Below are positions 1-9,621 of a DNA stretch of 64,000 nucleotides, in pieces; position 1 is the stretch's first letter, and the number at the start of each line of letters is the position of its first letter. Source of the stretch: Defluviicoccus sp046348835 (GTDB lineage: Bacteria > Pseudomonadota > Alphaproteobacteria > Rhodospirillales > Defluviicoccaceae); assembly GCA_046348835.1 (NCBI GenBank), contig JAXMDM010000003.1, positions 682,001 through 746,000 on the forward strand, read 5' to 3'. The notes below the pieces were generated by a model. The model was not told the DNA's origin. It saw only the letters and a program-made list of their open reading frames with translations, and searched no databases. Position numbers and translations under genes: made by a program.

Positions 1-995
1 GCGACGAGGCCCGCCGGCTGCTCTCCGACGACGAGATCGCCACCAACATGGCCGGCATCCGCCGCGTCTTCGAGAAGTTTCTCCGCTTCGGCGACGGGGC
101 GACGGACGCGGTGATGGTGAACAACGCCGAGTGGCTCGACCGCCTCGCCTATATCCCGTTTTTGCGCGACTACGGCCGCTACTTCTCGGTCAACCGGATG
201 CTCGGCTTCGAATCGGTGAAGCTGCGGCTGGAACGGGAGCAACCGCTGTCGTTCCTCGAATTCAATTACATGGTTTTGCAGGCGTACGACTTTCTCGAGC
301 TCGCCCGCCGCCGCGGCTGCGTGTTGCAGATGGGCGGGTCGGACCAGTGGGGGAACATCGTCGCCGGCGTCGAACTGGCGCGGCGGATCGACGATCGGCC
401 GCTTTTCGGCCTGACCACGCCGCTGGTTACCACCCAAAGCGGGGCGAAGATGGGCAAGACCGCCGCCGGCGCGGTCTGGCTCGACGCCGACATGCTCTCC
501 CCCTACGCCTATTGGCAGTACTGGCGCAACACCGAGGATGCCGACGTCGGCCGCTTCCTGCGCCTGTTCACCGAACTTGCCGACGGCGAGGTTGCCCGCC
601 TCGAAGCGCTGCAGGGGGCGGAACTGAACGCCGCCAAGGTGGTGCTCGCCGACGAGGCGACCCGGCTTTGCCACGGCGAGGCGGCGAGGCGGCAGGCGGC
701 GGCGACGGCCGAGGAAACGTTCGGCGGGCAGGGCGCCGGGGATGCGCTGCCGACGATCGAGATCGACCGACCGGTGCTGGGGGCGGGGGTTGCGGTCGTC
801 GAGCTGTTCCGTCTGGCCGGGCTTGCCGCCTCCAACAGCGAGGCGCGGCGGCTGATTCGCGGCGGCGGCGGCCGCCTCAACAACCGGCCGATCAGCGACG
901 AGACCCTGGTGGTCGGACCCGGCGACGCCGACGCCGACGGCCGGATCAAGCTGTCAGCGGGGAAAAAGCGCCACGCGCTGGTCCTCATCCGCTGA
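1..995 (+). CDS. tyrS: Tyrosyl-tRNA synthetase, 3' part
   Basis: Charges tRNA-Tyr with tyrosine in the cytoplasm. The reading frame is open from base 3, so the 5' end lies outside the window; the first internal ATG (48) is not the true start. Visible motifs are the GGSDQWGN tyrosine/tRNA-site segment, the KMGKT version of the class I KMSKS loop near base 450, and a C-terminal S4-like RNA-binding domain (about bases 780-930, with SNSEARRLIRGGG). The protein ends normally with LIR and a TGA. The call is secure; only the N-terminal nucleotide-binding HIGH region is missing. Confidence 0.95.
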   Translation, partial: DEARRLLSDDEIATNMAGIRRVFEKFLRFGDGATDAVMVNNAEWLDRLAYIPFLRDYGRYFSVNRMLGFESVKLRLEREQPLSFLEFNYMVLQAYDFLELARRRGCVLQMGGSDQWGNIVAGVELARRIDDRPLFGLTTPLVTTQSGAKMGKTAAGAVWLDADMLSPYAYWQYWRNTEDADVGRFLRLFTELADGEVARLEALQGAELNAAKVVLADEATRLCHGEAARRQAAATAEETFGGQGAGDALPTIEIDRPVLGAGVAVVELFRLAGLAASNSEARRLIRGGGGRLNNRPISDETLVVGPGDADADGRIKLSAGKKRHALVLIR

Positions 996-1088
996 TCGTC
1001 GGCGCCGGCGAGGACAGGCGGTGATGGCGGTGATGGCGGCGGGGCGCCACGGCTGTAACGCCGGTGGCGGATCGGTTACTCTTCGTTC

Positions 1089-1679
1089 ATGGCGGGGCGC
1101 CACACAGGTCGACGGCAACGGGGCCGCCCGCGCGCGCCACACCGGCTCGCCGCGGCGCTGGCGGCGGTGCTCGCGGCCGCCGCCTGTAGTCATACGCCCC
1201 CCGTCGCATCGACGGCCGGTCGTGGCCCCGGACCCGGGCAGGGCAGGGCGGACGACGTCGAGTGCGTCCCGTTCGCTCGCGCCCGTTCCGGCATCCAGCT
1301 CTATGGCAACGCCGCCGACTGGTGGTGGAAGGCGGCGGGACTGTATGCCCGCTCCCATACTCCCGCCGTCGGCAGTGTCCTCGTCCTCGGCCGCACGTCC
1401 AGGTTGGTCAACGGCCACGTGGGCGTCGTCACCGCCGTCGACTCTCCGCGCGACATCCGGGTGACGCAGGCGAACTGGGTCCGCGGCCAGGTATTCGAAG
1501 ACCTGCCGGTCATCGACGTATCCGCCGCCAACGATTGGACCCTCGTCCGCGTCTGGTGGCCGCCCGCCGGGCAGATGGGGGCGACCCCCTATCCCGCGTA
1601 TGGGTTCATCCTCCCCGAACCGCCGCGCACGGCGGAACGCCTGGCGGTCGAGCCCGCCATAGCCGCGGCCGGATGGTAG
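1089..1679 (+). CDS. CHAP-domain lipoprotein, putative peptidoglycan amidase/endopeptidase
   Basis: 196-residue exported protein. The basic N-terminus leads into a hydrophobic Ala/Leu run ending in AAAACSH, a plausible lipobox with Cys at about residue 38. Residues about 58-165 look like a CHAP (NlpC/P60-like) domain: the nucleophile Cys lies in ECVPFAR, the general-base His in GHVGVV, and a polar residue in TQANW. Family members cleave peptidoglycan peptide bonds. It follows tyrS by 93 nt on the same strand, so cotranscription is possible. The substrate is unknown. The start could be moved because the N-terminus is unusually Arg-rich. Confidence 0.7.
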   Translation: MAGRHTGRRQRGRPRAPHRLAAALAAVLAAAACSHTPPVASTAGRGPGPGQGRADDVECVPFARARSGIQLYGNAADWWWKAAGLYARSHTPAVGSVLVLGRTSRLVNGHVGVVTAVDSPRDIRVTQANWVRGQVFEDLPVIDVSAANDWTLVRVWWPPAGQMGATPYPAYGFILPEPPRTAERLAVEPAIAAAGW

Positions 1680-1791
1680 CCCGCCCGGGGTTGATCCGAC
1701 CGCCTGGGGCCGCAGCCAAGAAGGGTGAATGGCGGGCGCTTGGCGGTAGGGCGGTGCGTGCGTATCATCATAGGTAAAACAGGTAAAAGTC

Positions 1792-1828
1792 CCGGGTGAG
1801 CCACTGACTTGTACCCACCCGGCAAGTC
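1792..1828 (+). promoter_or_regulatory. Possible structured leader of the ABC exporter
   Basis: Two overlapping complementary pairs sit 34 nt before the exporter start. CCGGGTG (1792-1798) pairs with CACCCGG (1816-1822), and GACTTG (1806-1811) pairs with CAAGTC (1823-1828). They interlock, so they can form only as alternatives or as a pseudoknot. This may be a cis-regulatory RNA or chance in GC-rich DNA. Confidence 0.3.
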
Positions 1829-1861
1829 TGGTCATTCGACAAAAAGGCGCAGGGAGAGGGC

Positions 1862-3781
1862 ATGCGATCGAGATTACGCGGTGACACGGCGGTTCATGAT
1901 GCTCCGCCCAATACTCGACCTAGCGGCATCGGCGCCGAGCTAGCCGTCATCGGTACTCTCCTGCCTTATCTCTGGCCCAAGGACGCGCCCGAACTTCGTC
2001 GCCGCGTCGTCGCCGCCGTCTTGTTTCTGATCGCCGCCAAAGCCGTCAACGTGGGCGTGCCCGTCATCTACAAGCACGTCGTCGATGCGCTGGCCGCCGA
2101 CACGTTCACCAACCTGAGCTTGATCCCCGTCGCCCTCATCGTCGCCTACGGGGTGGCGCGCATGCTCACCCAGGCCTTCGGCGAGTTGCGCGACGCGGCG
2201 TTCGCCAGGGTCGGGCAGCGGGCGATCCGCACCGCCGGGCTTCGCACCTTCCGCCATCTCCATGAGCTCAGCCTCGGCTTCCACCTCGGGCGCCGGACCG
2301 GCGCGGTGAGCCGGGCGATCGAACGCGGCACCAAGGGCATCGAGTTCGTCCTCAATTTCATGCTGTTCAACATCCTGCCGACGATCGTCGAGATCCTGCT
2401 GGTGTGCGGCATCCTCTGGTTCTTGTTCGGTCTCGCCTATGCGGCGGTGACCTTCGTCTGTATCGGCATCTATATCGCCTTCACCATTGCCGTCACCGAA
2501 TGGCGGACCAAGTACCGCCGGCAGATGAACCGCACCGATTCGGAGGCGCACGCCAAGGCGATCGACAGCCTGCTCAACTTCGAGACGGTCAAATACTTCG
2601 GCAACGAGGCGCACGAGGGTCGACGCTTCGACCAGGCCCTGCGCGCCTACGAGACCGCGGCGGTGAAAAGCAAGATGACCTTGAGCCTGCTCAACATCGG
2701 CCAGGGGGTGATCATCGCCGTCGGCCTGATCGTCCTGATGCTGATGGCGGGAAAAGCGGTGGCGGCGAAGTCGATGACGGTGGGCGACTTCGTGATGGTC
2801 AACGCCTACCTGATCCAGCTCTACCTGCCGCTCAATTTTCTGGGGTTCGTCTACCGGGAAATCAAGCAGTCGCTGATCGACATGGAGGCGATGTTCGGCC
2901 TGCTGGACGAGCGGCCGGGGGTGGAGGACAGGGAGGACGCGCGGCCGATCTGGGTGGGCGTCGGCCGGATCGACTTCGAAGACGTGAGCTTCGGTTACGA
3001 TGACCGGCGGGCGGTGCTTGCCGACGTGGCGTTCAGCGTCGGCGCCGGGCGAACGCTGGCCATCGTCGGGCCGAGCGGCGCCGGCAAGACCACCATCTCG
3101 CGTCTGCTCTACCGCTTCTACGACGTCACCCGCGGCCGCATCCTGATCGACGGTCAGGACGTCCGCGACGTCACCCAGCGGAGCCTGCGCGCCGCCATCG
3201 GCATCGTTCCCCAGGACGCGGTGCTGTTCAACGACACCATTCGCTACAACATCGCCTACGGGATGCCCACCGCCACCGACGCGGAGATCGAGGCCGCGGC
3301 CCGGCTGGCGCGCATCCACGAGTTCATCGAAGCGCTGCCGGACGGCTACCGGACCATGGTCGGCGAACGCGGGCTGAAGCTTTCCGGCGGCGAACGGCAG
3401 CGGGTGGCCATCGCCCGGACCATCCTCAAGGATCCGCCGATCCTGTTGCTCGACGAAGCCACGTCGGCGCTGGACACCCATACGGAGAAGGAGATCCAGG
3501 CGTCGCTGCAGGAGGTGGCGCGCGGGCGGACCACCCTGATCATCGCCCACCGCCTGTCGACGGTGGTCGATGCCGACGAGATCATCGTTCTCGACGGCGG
3601 CCGGATCGTCGAGCGCGGCCGCCACCGCGACCTGCTTGCCGCCGGCGGCCGCTATGCGGCCATGTGGGCGCGGCAGCAGGAGGCGGACGCGGTGCGGGCG
3701 AAGCTGGCCACCGCCGGCATCCTCGACGGCGGCGACGGGGGGAGCGTGGCTCTGCCGGCGGCGGTGCGCGCGGCGGAATAG
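1862..3781 (+). CDS. Atm1/HMT1-type ABC exporter (fused permease-ATPase)
   Basis: 639-residue half-transporter. A six-helix membrane domain spans about residues 45-340 and an ATPase follows. Walker A GPSGAGKT is at residues 403-410, the signature LSGGE at 507-511, then Walker B ILLLDEATS and the switch His in IIAHRLST. The membrane-domain segment LLNFETVKYFGNEAHE is characteristic of the Atm1/HMT1 subfamily, which exports glutathione-linked sulfur or metal species and is tied to Fe-S cluster or heavy-metal homeostasis. The start is preceded by AGGGAGAGGGC, a good ribosome site. The substrate is inferred from the subfamily only. Confidence 0.9.
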   Translation: MRSRLRGDTAVHDAPPNTRPSGIGAELAVIGTLLPYLWPKDAPELRRRVVAAVLFLIAAKAVNVGVPVIYKHVVDALAADTFTNLSLIPVALIVAYGVARMLTQAFGELRDAAFARVGQRAIRTAGLRTFRHLHELSLGFHLGRRTGAVSRAIERGTKGIEFVLNFMLFNILPTIVEILLVCGILWFLFGLAYAAVTFVCIGIYIAFTIAVTEWRTKYRRQMNRTDSEAHAKAIDSLLNFETVKYFGNEAHEGRRFDQALRAYETAAVKSKMTLSLLNIGQGVIIAVGLIVLMLMAGKAVAAKSMTVGDFVMVNAYLIQLYLPLNFLGFVYREIKQSLIDMEAMFGLLDERPGVEDREDARPIWVGVGRIDFEDVSFGYDDRRAVLADVAFSVGAGRTLAIVGPSGAGKTTISRLLYRFYDVTRGRILIDGQDVRDVTQRSLRAAIGIVPQDAVLFNDTIRYNIAYGMPTATDAEIEAAARLARIHEFIEALPDGYRTMVGERGLKLSGGERQRVAIARTILKDPPILLLDEATSALDTHTEKEIQASLQEVARGRTTLIIAHRLSTVVDADEIIVLDGGRIVERGRHRDLLAAGGRYAAMWARQQEADAVRAKLATAGILDGGDGGSVALPAAVRAAE

Positions 3782-3911
3782 CGCTCGTCCGTGCGTCAGT
3801 GCCGCGGTGCCGGTCGGCCGCCAGCGCCAGCGAAGCCCTCGTTAAGCCATGGGTAAGGCCGGCGATCCCATAAAGGGCAACGCGTACGTTCGTCCACAGG
3901 GATTGCAGGCA

Positions 3912-5606
3912 ATGGTTGTAATGGCACTTCTCCGATCCATGGTGGGTCGGCGACTGGTGGTTAGCGGACTCATCTTCACCCTCGGCATGGCGGTGCTGAT
4001 GGCAGTCGCTCTCTATGATCTCGACGTGGCTTTGATGCAGGGCCGCGAACAAAAACTTCAGGAAACGGTCGCGGTCGCCCTCGGCACCATCAACCATTAC
4101 TACGGCGAAGCAAAGTCAGGTGCGATCGGCGAGCAGGAAGCCAAGGAGCAGGCGAAGAAGGCTCTTCGCAGCATTCGTTTCGGTAATAACAACTATATAT
4201 TTGCCTTCGACTATTCCGGCGTCAATCAGGCCTACGGACCGATGCCGGAAAAGGAAGGCACCCAGATGATCGCCGTTGTCGATCCCAACGGCGTTCGTGT
4301 CATCGCCGAATTGATCGAGCTGGCGAAACGAGGCGGCGGATTCCTTCACTACCACTGGCCGCGACCGGGTGCCGCCGCGCCGATCGCCAAGATCAGCTAC
4401 GCCACCGGCTTCGAGCCGTGGCAGTGGATGGTGGGAGCCGGTGACTACGTCGACGACATCAACGCCGTGTTCTGGGAGATCGCCGGGCGATTGGCGCTGG
4501 TGGCGGCGATCTTGCTGGTCACCGTCAGCGTCGCCAACATCGTCATCGGCCGCAGCATCGTCCGGCGCCTCTCTCAACTCTGCGCCCGCATGCAGGGGCT
4601 TGCCGAGGGCGATACCGCGGCCGAGATCCCGCTCGTCGACAAGAAGGACGAGTTCGGCGAGATGGCGCGGGCGGTGGCGGTGTTCAAGGAGAATGCCGTC
4701 GAGAAGATGCGGCTGACGGCGGAGCAGGAGGCGCTACAGCAACGCACCGAAGAAGAGCGCAAGGCCGGTATGCGGTCGCTCGCCGACAAGTTCGAAGCCG
4801 AGGTCAAGGCGTTCATCGATGCGCTGGCCTCGTCGGCGGACGAGATGCGGACCACCTCCCAGGCGATGTCGGCGACCGCCGAAGAGACCTCGCGTCAGGC
4901 GGCGGCGGTGGCGCATGCCTCTGAACAGGCGTCGGGCAACGTGCAGACGGTCGCCGCCGCGGCCGAGGAACTGGCCGCGTCGATCGGCGAGATCGGCCGC
5001 CAGACCAGCCAGTCCAATACCGTCGCCGAAACGGCGGTCGAACAGGCGGAGAAGACCCAGGGCGCGGTCCGCAATCTGGCCTCCACCGCCCAGAAGATCG
5101 GCGAGGTGGTCGATCTCATCAACAGCATCGCCGGGCAGACCAACCTGCTGGCGCTCAACGCCACCATCGAGGCGGCCCGGGCCGGCGATGCCGGTAAGGG
5201 CTTCGCCGTCGTTGCCAGCGAGGTCAAGGCGCTAGCCGGTCAGACGGCCAAGGCGACCGACGATATCGCCGCCCAGATCAATGCGGTGCAGGGGGAAATC
5301 AACGGCACCGTCGGCGCCATCGAGGGAATCGTTCAGACGATCGCCCGGATCCGGGAGATTGCCGGCTCCATCGCCGCTGCGGTCGAGGAACAGGGGGCGG
5401 CGACGAGCGAGATCGCCCGCAACGTCGAGCAGGCCGCCGCCGGCACCGACGAGGTTTCGGTCAACACCGCCGGGGTGACCCAGGCGGCCGCCGAGACCGG
5501 TTCCGCCGCGGCCGGCGTGCTCACCACCGCCGACCGGCTGTTCGAGCACTCGGCCAACATGCAACGTTTCGTCGATCAGTTCATCGCCCAGGTGCGCGCC
5601 GCCTGA
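3912..5606 (+). CDS. Methyl-accepting chemotaxis protein with periplasmic Cache domain
   Basis: 564 residues from the ATG at 3912; an upstream in-frame ATG at 3849 adds 21 non-hydrophobic residues and is less likely. Order: TM1 (about residues 10-30), a periplasmic single-Cache-type domain with the motifs NNYIFAFDYSG and GAGDYVDDI, TM2 (about 190-215), HAMP, then the cytoplasmic signalling coil. The hairpin tip contains NLLALNATIEAARAGDAGKG, the nearly invariant CheA/CheW contact. The protein senses a small ligand and biases flagellar motors. The ligand is unknown. No che genes are adjacent, so it is an orphan receptor. Confidence 0.93.
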   Translation: MVVMALLRSMVGRRLVVSGLIFTLGMAVLMAVALYDLDVALMQGREQKLQETVAVALGTINHYYGEAKSGAIGEQEAKEQAKKALRSIRFGNNNYIFAFDYSGVNQAYGPMPEKEGTQMIAVVDPNGVRVIAELIELAKRGGGFLHYHWPRPGAAAPIAKISYATGFEPWQWMVGAGDYVDDINAVFWEIAGRLALVAAILLVTVSVANIVIGRSIVRRLSQLCARMQGLAEGDTAAEIPLVDKKDEFGEMARAVAVFKENAVEKMRLTAEQEALQQRTEEERKAGMRSLADKFEAEVKAFIDALASSADEMRTTSQAMSATAEETSRQAAAVAHASEQASGNVQTVAAAAEELAASIGEIGRQTSQSNTVAETAVEQAEKTQGAVRNLASTAQKIGEVVDLINSIAGQTNLLALNATIEAARAGDAGKGFAVVASEVKALAGQTAKATDDIAAQINAVQGEINGTVGAIEGIVQTIARIREIAGSIAAAVEEQGAATSEIARNVEQAAAGTDEVSVNTAGVTQAAAETGSAAAGVLTTADRLFEHSANMQRFVDQFIAQVRAA

Positions 5607-5610
5607 CCAA

Positions 5611-5677
5611 CCCTCACCCCGACCCTCTCCCGCGGCGCGCGGGAGAGGAGGGGCCCGCGGAAGCGGGAGGGTGAGGG
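5611..5677. repeat. REP-like palindromic element between convergent genes
   Basis: Outer arms CCCTCACC (5611-5618) and GGTGAGGG (5670-5677) enclose a 10-bp perfect stem (5624-5633 with 5639-5648, CCTCTCCCGC/GCGGGAGAGG). The same CTCTCCC/GGGTGAGGG words recur at 40.3-40.6 kb. It lies between the convergent chemoreceptor and eno genes and could also act as a bidirectional terminator. Confidence 0.6.
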
Positions 5678-5688
5678 GGCGCGATCCG

Positions 5689-6969
5689 CTACAGCCGCTT
5701 CAGCGCCCGCTTGCCGGCGAACTGGGCGGCGGTGCCCAATTCCTCTTCGATCCGGATCAACTGGTTGTACTTGGCGATCCGGTCGGAGCGGCTGAGCGAG
5801 CCGGTCTTGATCTGGCCGGCGTTGGTGGCGACGGCGATGTCGGCGATGGTCGAGTCCTCGGTTTCGCCCGACCGGTGCGAGATGACCGCGGTGTATCCCG
5901 CCTTGTGCGCCATCTCCACCGCCGACAGGGTCTCGGTCAGCGAGCCGATCTGGTTGACCTTGACCAGGATCGAGTTGGCGATGCCCTTGTCGATCCCTTC
6001 CGACAGCCGGGTGACGTTGGTGACGAACAGGTCGTCACCCACCAGCTGAACCTTGCCGCCGAGCTCGTCGGTCAACAGCTTCCAGCCCTCCCAGTCGTCC
6101 TCGGCCATGCCGTCCTCGATCGAGACGATGGGGAACCGCGACACCAGGTCGGCGAGATACTTGACGTTGTCGGCGGAGCTGAGGGATTTTCCTTCGCCGG
6201 CCAGCTCGTACTTGCCGTTCTTGTAGTATTCGGAGGAGGCGCAGTCGAGGGCGAGGTAGACGTCGTCGCCCGGCTTGTAGCCGGCTTTCTCGATCGACTT
6301 CATGATATAGCCGAGCGCTTCGTCGGCGCTCTTAAGGTTGGGGGCGAAACCGCCTTCGTCGCCGACGTTGGTATTGTGGCCGGCGCTCTTCAGTTCCTTC
6401 TTCAGCGCCGCAAAGACTTCCGCGCCCATCCGCACGGCGTCGGCGATGGTCGCGGCGCCGAACGGCATGATCATGAATTCCTGGATGTCGATGGGATTGT
6501 CGGCGTGGGCGCCGCCGTTGACGATGTTCATCATCGGTACCGGCAGGACCCGGGCGAGGGAGCCGCCGATGTAGCGATAGAGGGGCAGCTCGGCTTCCTG
6601 CGCCGCCGCCTTGGCCACCGCCATGCTGACGCCGAGAATGGCATTGGCGCCGAGGCGGCTCTTGTTGGCGGTGCCGTCCAGGTCGATCATCACCTGGTCG
6701 ATCTCCACCTGCTCCCGGGCATCCATGCCGCCGATGGCGTCGGCGATCTCGCCGTTGACCGAGTTCACCGCCTTGGTGACCCCCTTGCCACCGTAGCGCT
6801 TGGCATCGCCGTCGCGCAACTCGACCGCCTCGTGGGCACCGGTCGAGGCGCCGGAGGGGACGGCGGCCCGGCCCATCGCCCCGCTCTCCAGCAGAACGTC
6901 CACCTCCACCGTCGGATTGCCGCGGCTGTCGAGGATCTCGCGACCTTTCACGTCTTCGATAGCGCTCAT
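5689..6969 (-). CDS. eno: Enolase
   Basis: Converts 2-phosphoglycerate to phosphoenolpyruvate in glycolysis and acts in the reverse direction in gluconeogenesis. The chosen ATG at 6969 gives 426 residues starting MSAIEDVKGREIL, with a GGGAGGG ribosome site 8 nt upstream; a longer frame to 7041 adds 24 atypical residues. Signatures: ILDSRGNPTVEVDV, the Mg-binding region VGDDLFVTN, catalytic Lys in SILVKVNQIGS, and the loop SHRSGETED. Length matches the family. It is the last gene of the minus-strand block tpiA-secG-pyrG-kdsA-eno. Confidence 0.98.
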   Translation of the reverse strand: MSAIEDVKGREILDSRGNPTVEVDVLLESGAMGRAAVPSGASTGAHEAVELRDGDAKRYGGKGVTKAVNSVNGEIADAIGGMDAREQVEIDQVMIDLDGTANKSRLGANAILGVSMAVAKAAAQEAELPLYRYIGGSLARVLPVPMMNIVNGGAHADNPIDIQEFMIMPFGAATIADAVRMGAEVFAALKKELKSAGHNTNVGDEGGFAPNLKSADEALGYIMKSIEKAGYKPGDDVYLALDCASSEYYKNGKYELAGEGKSLSSADNVKYLADLVSRFPIVSIEDGMAEDDWEGWKLLTDELGGKVQLVGDDLFVTNVTRLSEGIDKGIANSILVKVNQIGSLTETLSAVEMAHKAGYTAVISHRSGETEDSTIADIAVATNAGQIKTGSLSRSDRIAKYNQLIRIEEELGTAAQFAGKRALKRL

Positions 6970-7111
6970 GTTGTTAACCCTCCCATTACAAAGAAAGGCC
7001 GACGACCAGACGTCTCCGGCCAGATGGATATGCCGCCGCATCGGCCGGTGCCGCCGGAGCGTCCGTCGGCCTGGCCTGGGCGGTTGTGGGCGAAGTCCGC
7101 TTCGGGATTCC

Positions 7112-7972
7112 TCAGTGGATCGGCGCCAAGGGGTGTGCCTTTGCCCAGCGGTCGAGATCGCGCAGCGTCACGAGGAGCTCCGGCAGCTGGCGCATTGGTA
7201 TCATGTTCGGCCCGTCCGAGGGAGCGTTGTCGGGATCGGGGTGGGTTTCGATGAACACCGCCGCCACCCCCACCGCGATCGCGGCGCGCGCCAGCACCGG
7301 CGCGAACTCCCGCTGGCCGCCCGAGGCCGAGCCCTTGCCGCCCGGCTGCTGCACCGAGTGGGTGGCATCGAAGACGACGGGAAAGCCGCTACGGGCGAGG
7401 ATCGGCAACGCCCGCATGTCGCTGACCAGCGTGTTGTAGCCGAAGCTCACCCCGCGCTCGCACACCATGACCCGGTCGTTGCCGGCGCCAACCAGTTTGG
7501 CGACGACGTTGTCCATATCCCAGGGCGCCAGAAACTGGCCCTTCTTGACGTTGACCACCCGCCCGGTCTTGGCGGCGGCGATGAGGAGATCGGTCTGCCG
7601 GCAGAGAAAGGCCGGGATCTGCAGCACGTCGACGCTGCTGGCGACCGCCGCGCACTGGTCCGGCTCGTGCACGTCGGTGAGCACCGGGACGTGGAGCGTC
7701 GCCCGGATCTCGTCGAAGACCTGGAGGGCGCCGTCCATGCCGACGCCGCGCGCGCCGGCGAGCGAGGTGCGGTTGGCCTTGTCGAAGGAGGTCTTGTAGA
7801 TCAGTCCGATGCCCAGATCCCGGGTCGTCTCCACCAGTGCCGCCGCCGTTTCCAGGGCGTGAGCGCGGCTTTCCATGACGCACGGCCCGGCGATGAGGAC
7901 GAGCGGCAGATCGTTGCCGATGGCCAGGTCATTCAGGTGCAGATGGCGCGGCAGGTGAGGGGGGCTGACCAC
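7112..7972 (-). CDS. kdsA: 3-deoxy-8-phosphooctulonate synthase (KDO-8-P synthase)
   Basis: Condenses phosphoenolpyruvate with arabinose-5-phosphate to KDO-8-phosphate for the lipopolysaccharide inner core. 286 residues, normal length. Motifs include LIAGPCVMES, YKTSFDKANR, TDVHEPDQ, the Lys-rich NVKKGQFLAPWDM, DATHSVQQPGG and FIETHPDPDNAPSDGPN. It has Asn where metal-dependent forms have Cys in the first metal site (NVKKG region), but the class was not resolved. It lies 23 nt after pyrG and 142 nt before eno on the same strand. It implies a Gram-negative outer membrane. Confidence 0.97.
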   Translation of the reverse strand: MVSPPHLPRHLHLNDLAIGNDLPLVLIAGPCVMESRAHALETAAALVETTRDLGIGLIYKTSFDKANRTSLAGARGVGMDGALQVFDEIRATLHVPVLTDVHEPDQCAAVASSVDVLQIPAFLCRQTDLLIAAAKTGRVVNVKKGQFLAPWDMDNVVAKLVGAGNDRVMVCERGVSFGYNTLVSDMRALPILARSGFPVVFDATHSVQQPGGKGSASGGQREFAPVLARAAIAVGVAAVFIETHPDPDNAPSDGPNMIPMRQLPELLVTLRDLDRWAKAHPLAPIH

Positions 7973-7995
7973 GATCTGTTCTCCTTGGGCCTATG

Positions 7996-9621
7996 TCAGA
8001 CGAGCCGCGCCTGATCGACCGCCGCCTTGATGAACGACGCGAACAGGGGATGCGGCTCGAACGGGCGGGAGCGCAGCTCCGGGTGGAACTGGACCCCGAT
8101 GAACCAGGGGTGGCTCGGAATCTCGACGATCTCCGGCAGCAGCCCGTCCGGCGACATGCCGGAGAAGGTGAGCCCGCAGCGCTCCAGCGTCCCGAGGTAG
8201 TTGTTGTTCACCTCGTAGCGGTGGCGGTGGCGCTCGGCGATGCGATCCTGAGCGAAAATCGTGTGGGCGCGGGATCCGGGCTTGAGCACGCATTCATAAG
8301 CGCCGAGGCGCATGGTGCCCCCCAGGTCGCCGCCGGAGAGCCGCCTCTCCTTCTGGGTGCCGCGGATCCATTCGGTCATCAAGCCCACCACCGGCGCGGC
8401 GCAGGGGCCGAACTCGGTCGAGCCGGCATCGGGGATGTGGGCGAGATGGCGGGCCGCCTCCACCACCGCCATCTGCATGCCGAAACAGATGCCGAAGTAG
8501 GGGATGCCGCGCTCGCGGGCGAACCGGGCGGCGGCGATCTTGCCCAGCGCGCCGCGCTCGCCGAAGCCGCCCGGGACCAGGATGCCGTGAACCCCCTCGA
8601 GGCTCGCCGAGGGCTGATCGCCCTCGAACACCTGGCTGTCGATCCAGTTGATGTTCACCCGGACGTTGTGGGCGATGCCGCCGTGCACCAGCGCTTCGCC
8701 CAGCGACTTGTACGCATCGGGCAGGCCGGTGTACTTGCCGACCACGGCGATCGCCACCTCACCCTCCGGCCGGGTGGCGCGGGCGACGACGTCCCGCCAG
8801 CGGCTCAGGTCCGGTGCCGGCGCCTCGAGCCGGAAATGGCGGCAGACCTCGTCGTCGAGCCCCTGCTCGTGATAGCTGATGGGGACCGCGTAGATGGTCT
8901 CCAGGTCGAGGGCCGGGATCACCGCCTGTTCGTGCACGTTGCAGAACAGCGCGATCTTCTTCCGGTCGCCGGCCGGGATCGGCCGGTCGGCCCGGCAGAG
9001 GAGGACATCGGGCTGGATGCCGACGCTGAGCAGTTCCTTGACCGAGTGCTGGGTCGGCTTCGTCTTCAGTTCGCCGGCCGCCGGCAGGTAGGGGATCAGC
9101 GTCAGGTGCAGGTACATCACCCGGTCGCGGCCGAGATCGTTGCGCATCTGGCGGATGGCTTCGAGGAACGGCAGGCTCTCGATGTCGCCGACGGTGCCGC
9201 CGATCTCGCACAGGACGAAGTCCTCGCCGTCCAGATCGGCCTGGATGAACTCCTTGATGGCGTCGGTGATGTGGGGGATGACCTGGATGGTGGCGCCGAG
9301 ATAGTCGCCGTGGCGCTCGCGGGAGATCACCTGTGAGTAGATCTTGCCGGTGGTGACGCTGTCGCTGCGTCGCGCCGGCACGGCGGTGAAGCGCTCGTAA
9401 TGACCCAGGTCGAGGTCGGTTTCGGCGCCGTCGTCGGTGACGAACACCTCGCCGTGCTGGTAGGGGCTCATCGTGCCGGGATCGACGTTGATGTAGGGGT
9501 CGAACTTGCGAAGCCGCACCCGGAAGCCGCGCGCCTGCAACAGGGCGCCCAGCGCGGCGGTTGCCAGACCCTTGCCGAGCGACGACACGACCCCGCCGGT
9601 GATGAAAATGAAGCGCGTCAT
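7996..9621 (-). CDS. pyrG: CTP synthase
   Basis: Glutamine-dependent amination of UTP to CTP, the last step of pyrimidine nucleotide synthesis. 541 residues. The N-terminal synthetase domain opens with FITGGVVSSLGKGL (P-loop). The C-terminal class I glutamine amidotransferase carries the nucleophile Cys in YFGICFGMQ and the His/Glu pair in GVQFHPE. The start at 9621 is the canonical MTRFIFITGG. It sits upstream of kdsA; this order is common in proteobacteria. Confidence 0.98.
   Translation of the reverse strand: MTRFIFITGGVVSSLGKGLATAALGALLQARGFRVRLRKFDPYINVDPGTMSPYQHGEVFVTDDGAETDLDLGHYERFTAVPARRSDSVTTGKIYSQVISRERHGDYLGATIQVIPHITDAIKEFIQADLDGEDFVLCEIGGTVGDIESLPFLEAIRQMRNDLGRDRVMYLHLTLIPYLPAAGELKTKPTQHSVKELLSVGIQPDVLLCRADRPIPAGDRKKIALFCNVHEQAVIPALDLETIYAVPISYHEQGLDDEVCRHFRLEAPAPDLSRWRDVVARATRPEGEVAIAVVGKYTGLPDAYKSLGEALVHGGIAHNVRVNINWIDSQVFEGDQPSASLEGVHGILVPGGFGERGALGKIAAARFARERGIPYFGICFGMQMAVVEAARHLAHIPDAGSTEFGPCAAPVVGLMTEWIRGTQKERRLSGGDLGGTMRLGAYECVLKPGSRAHTIFAQDRIAERHRHRYEVNNNYLGTLERCGLTFSGMSPDGLLPEIVEIPSHPWFIGVQFHPELRSRPFEPHPLFASFIKAAVDQARLV

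Noticed and set aside
1741..1840. Cobalamin-riboswitch-like words (GGTAAAAG, GAGCCACTG) before the ABC exporter
   Set aside because: The B12 box and the GGGAAGG segment are missing and the downstream gene is not a cobalamin gene. Kept only as a possible structured leader.
1940..3625. 561-residue minus-strand frame opposite the ABC exporter
   Set aside because: Its composition (His/Asp/Gln-rich) is typical of antisense shadows, and the plus strand encodes a complete transporter.
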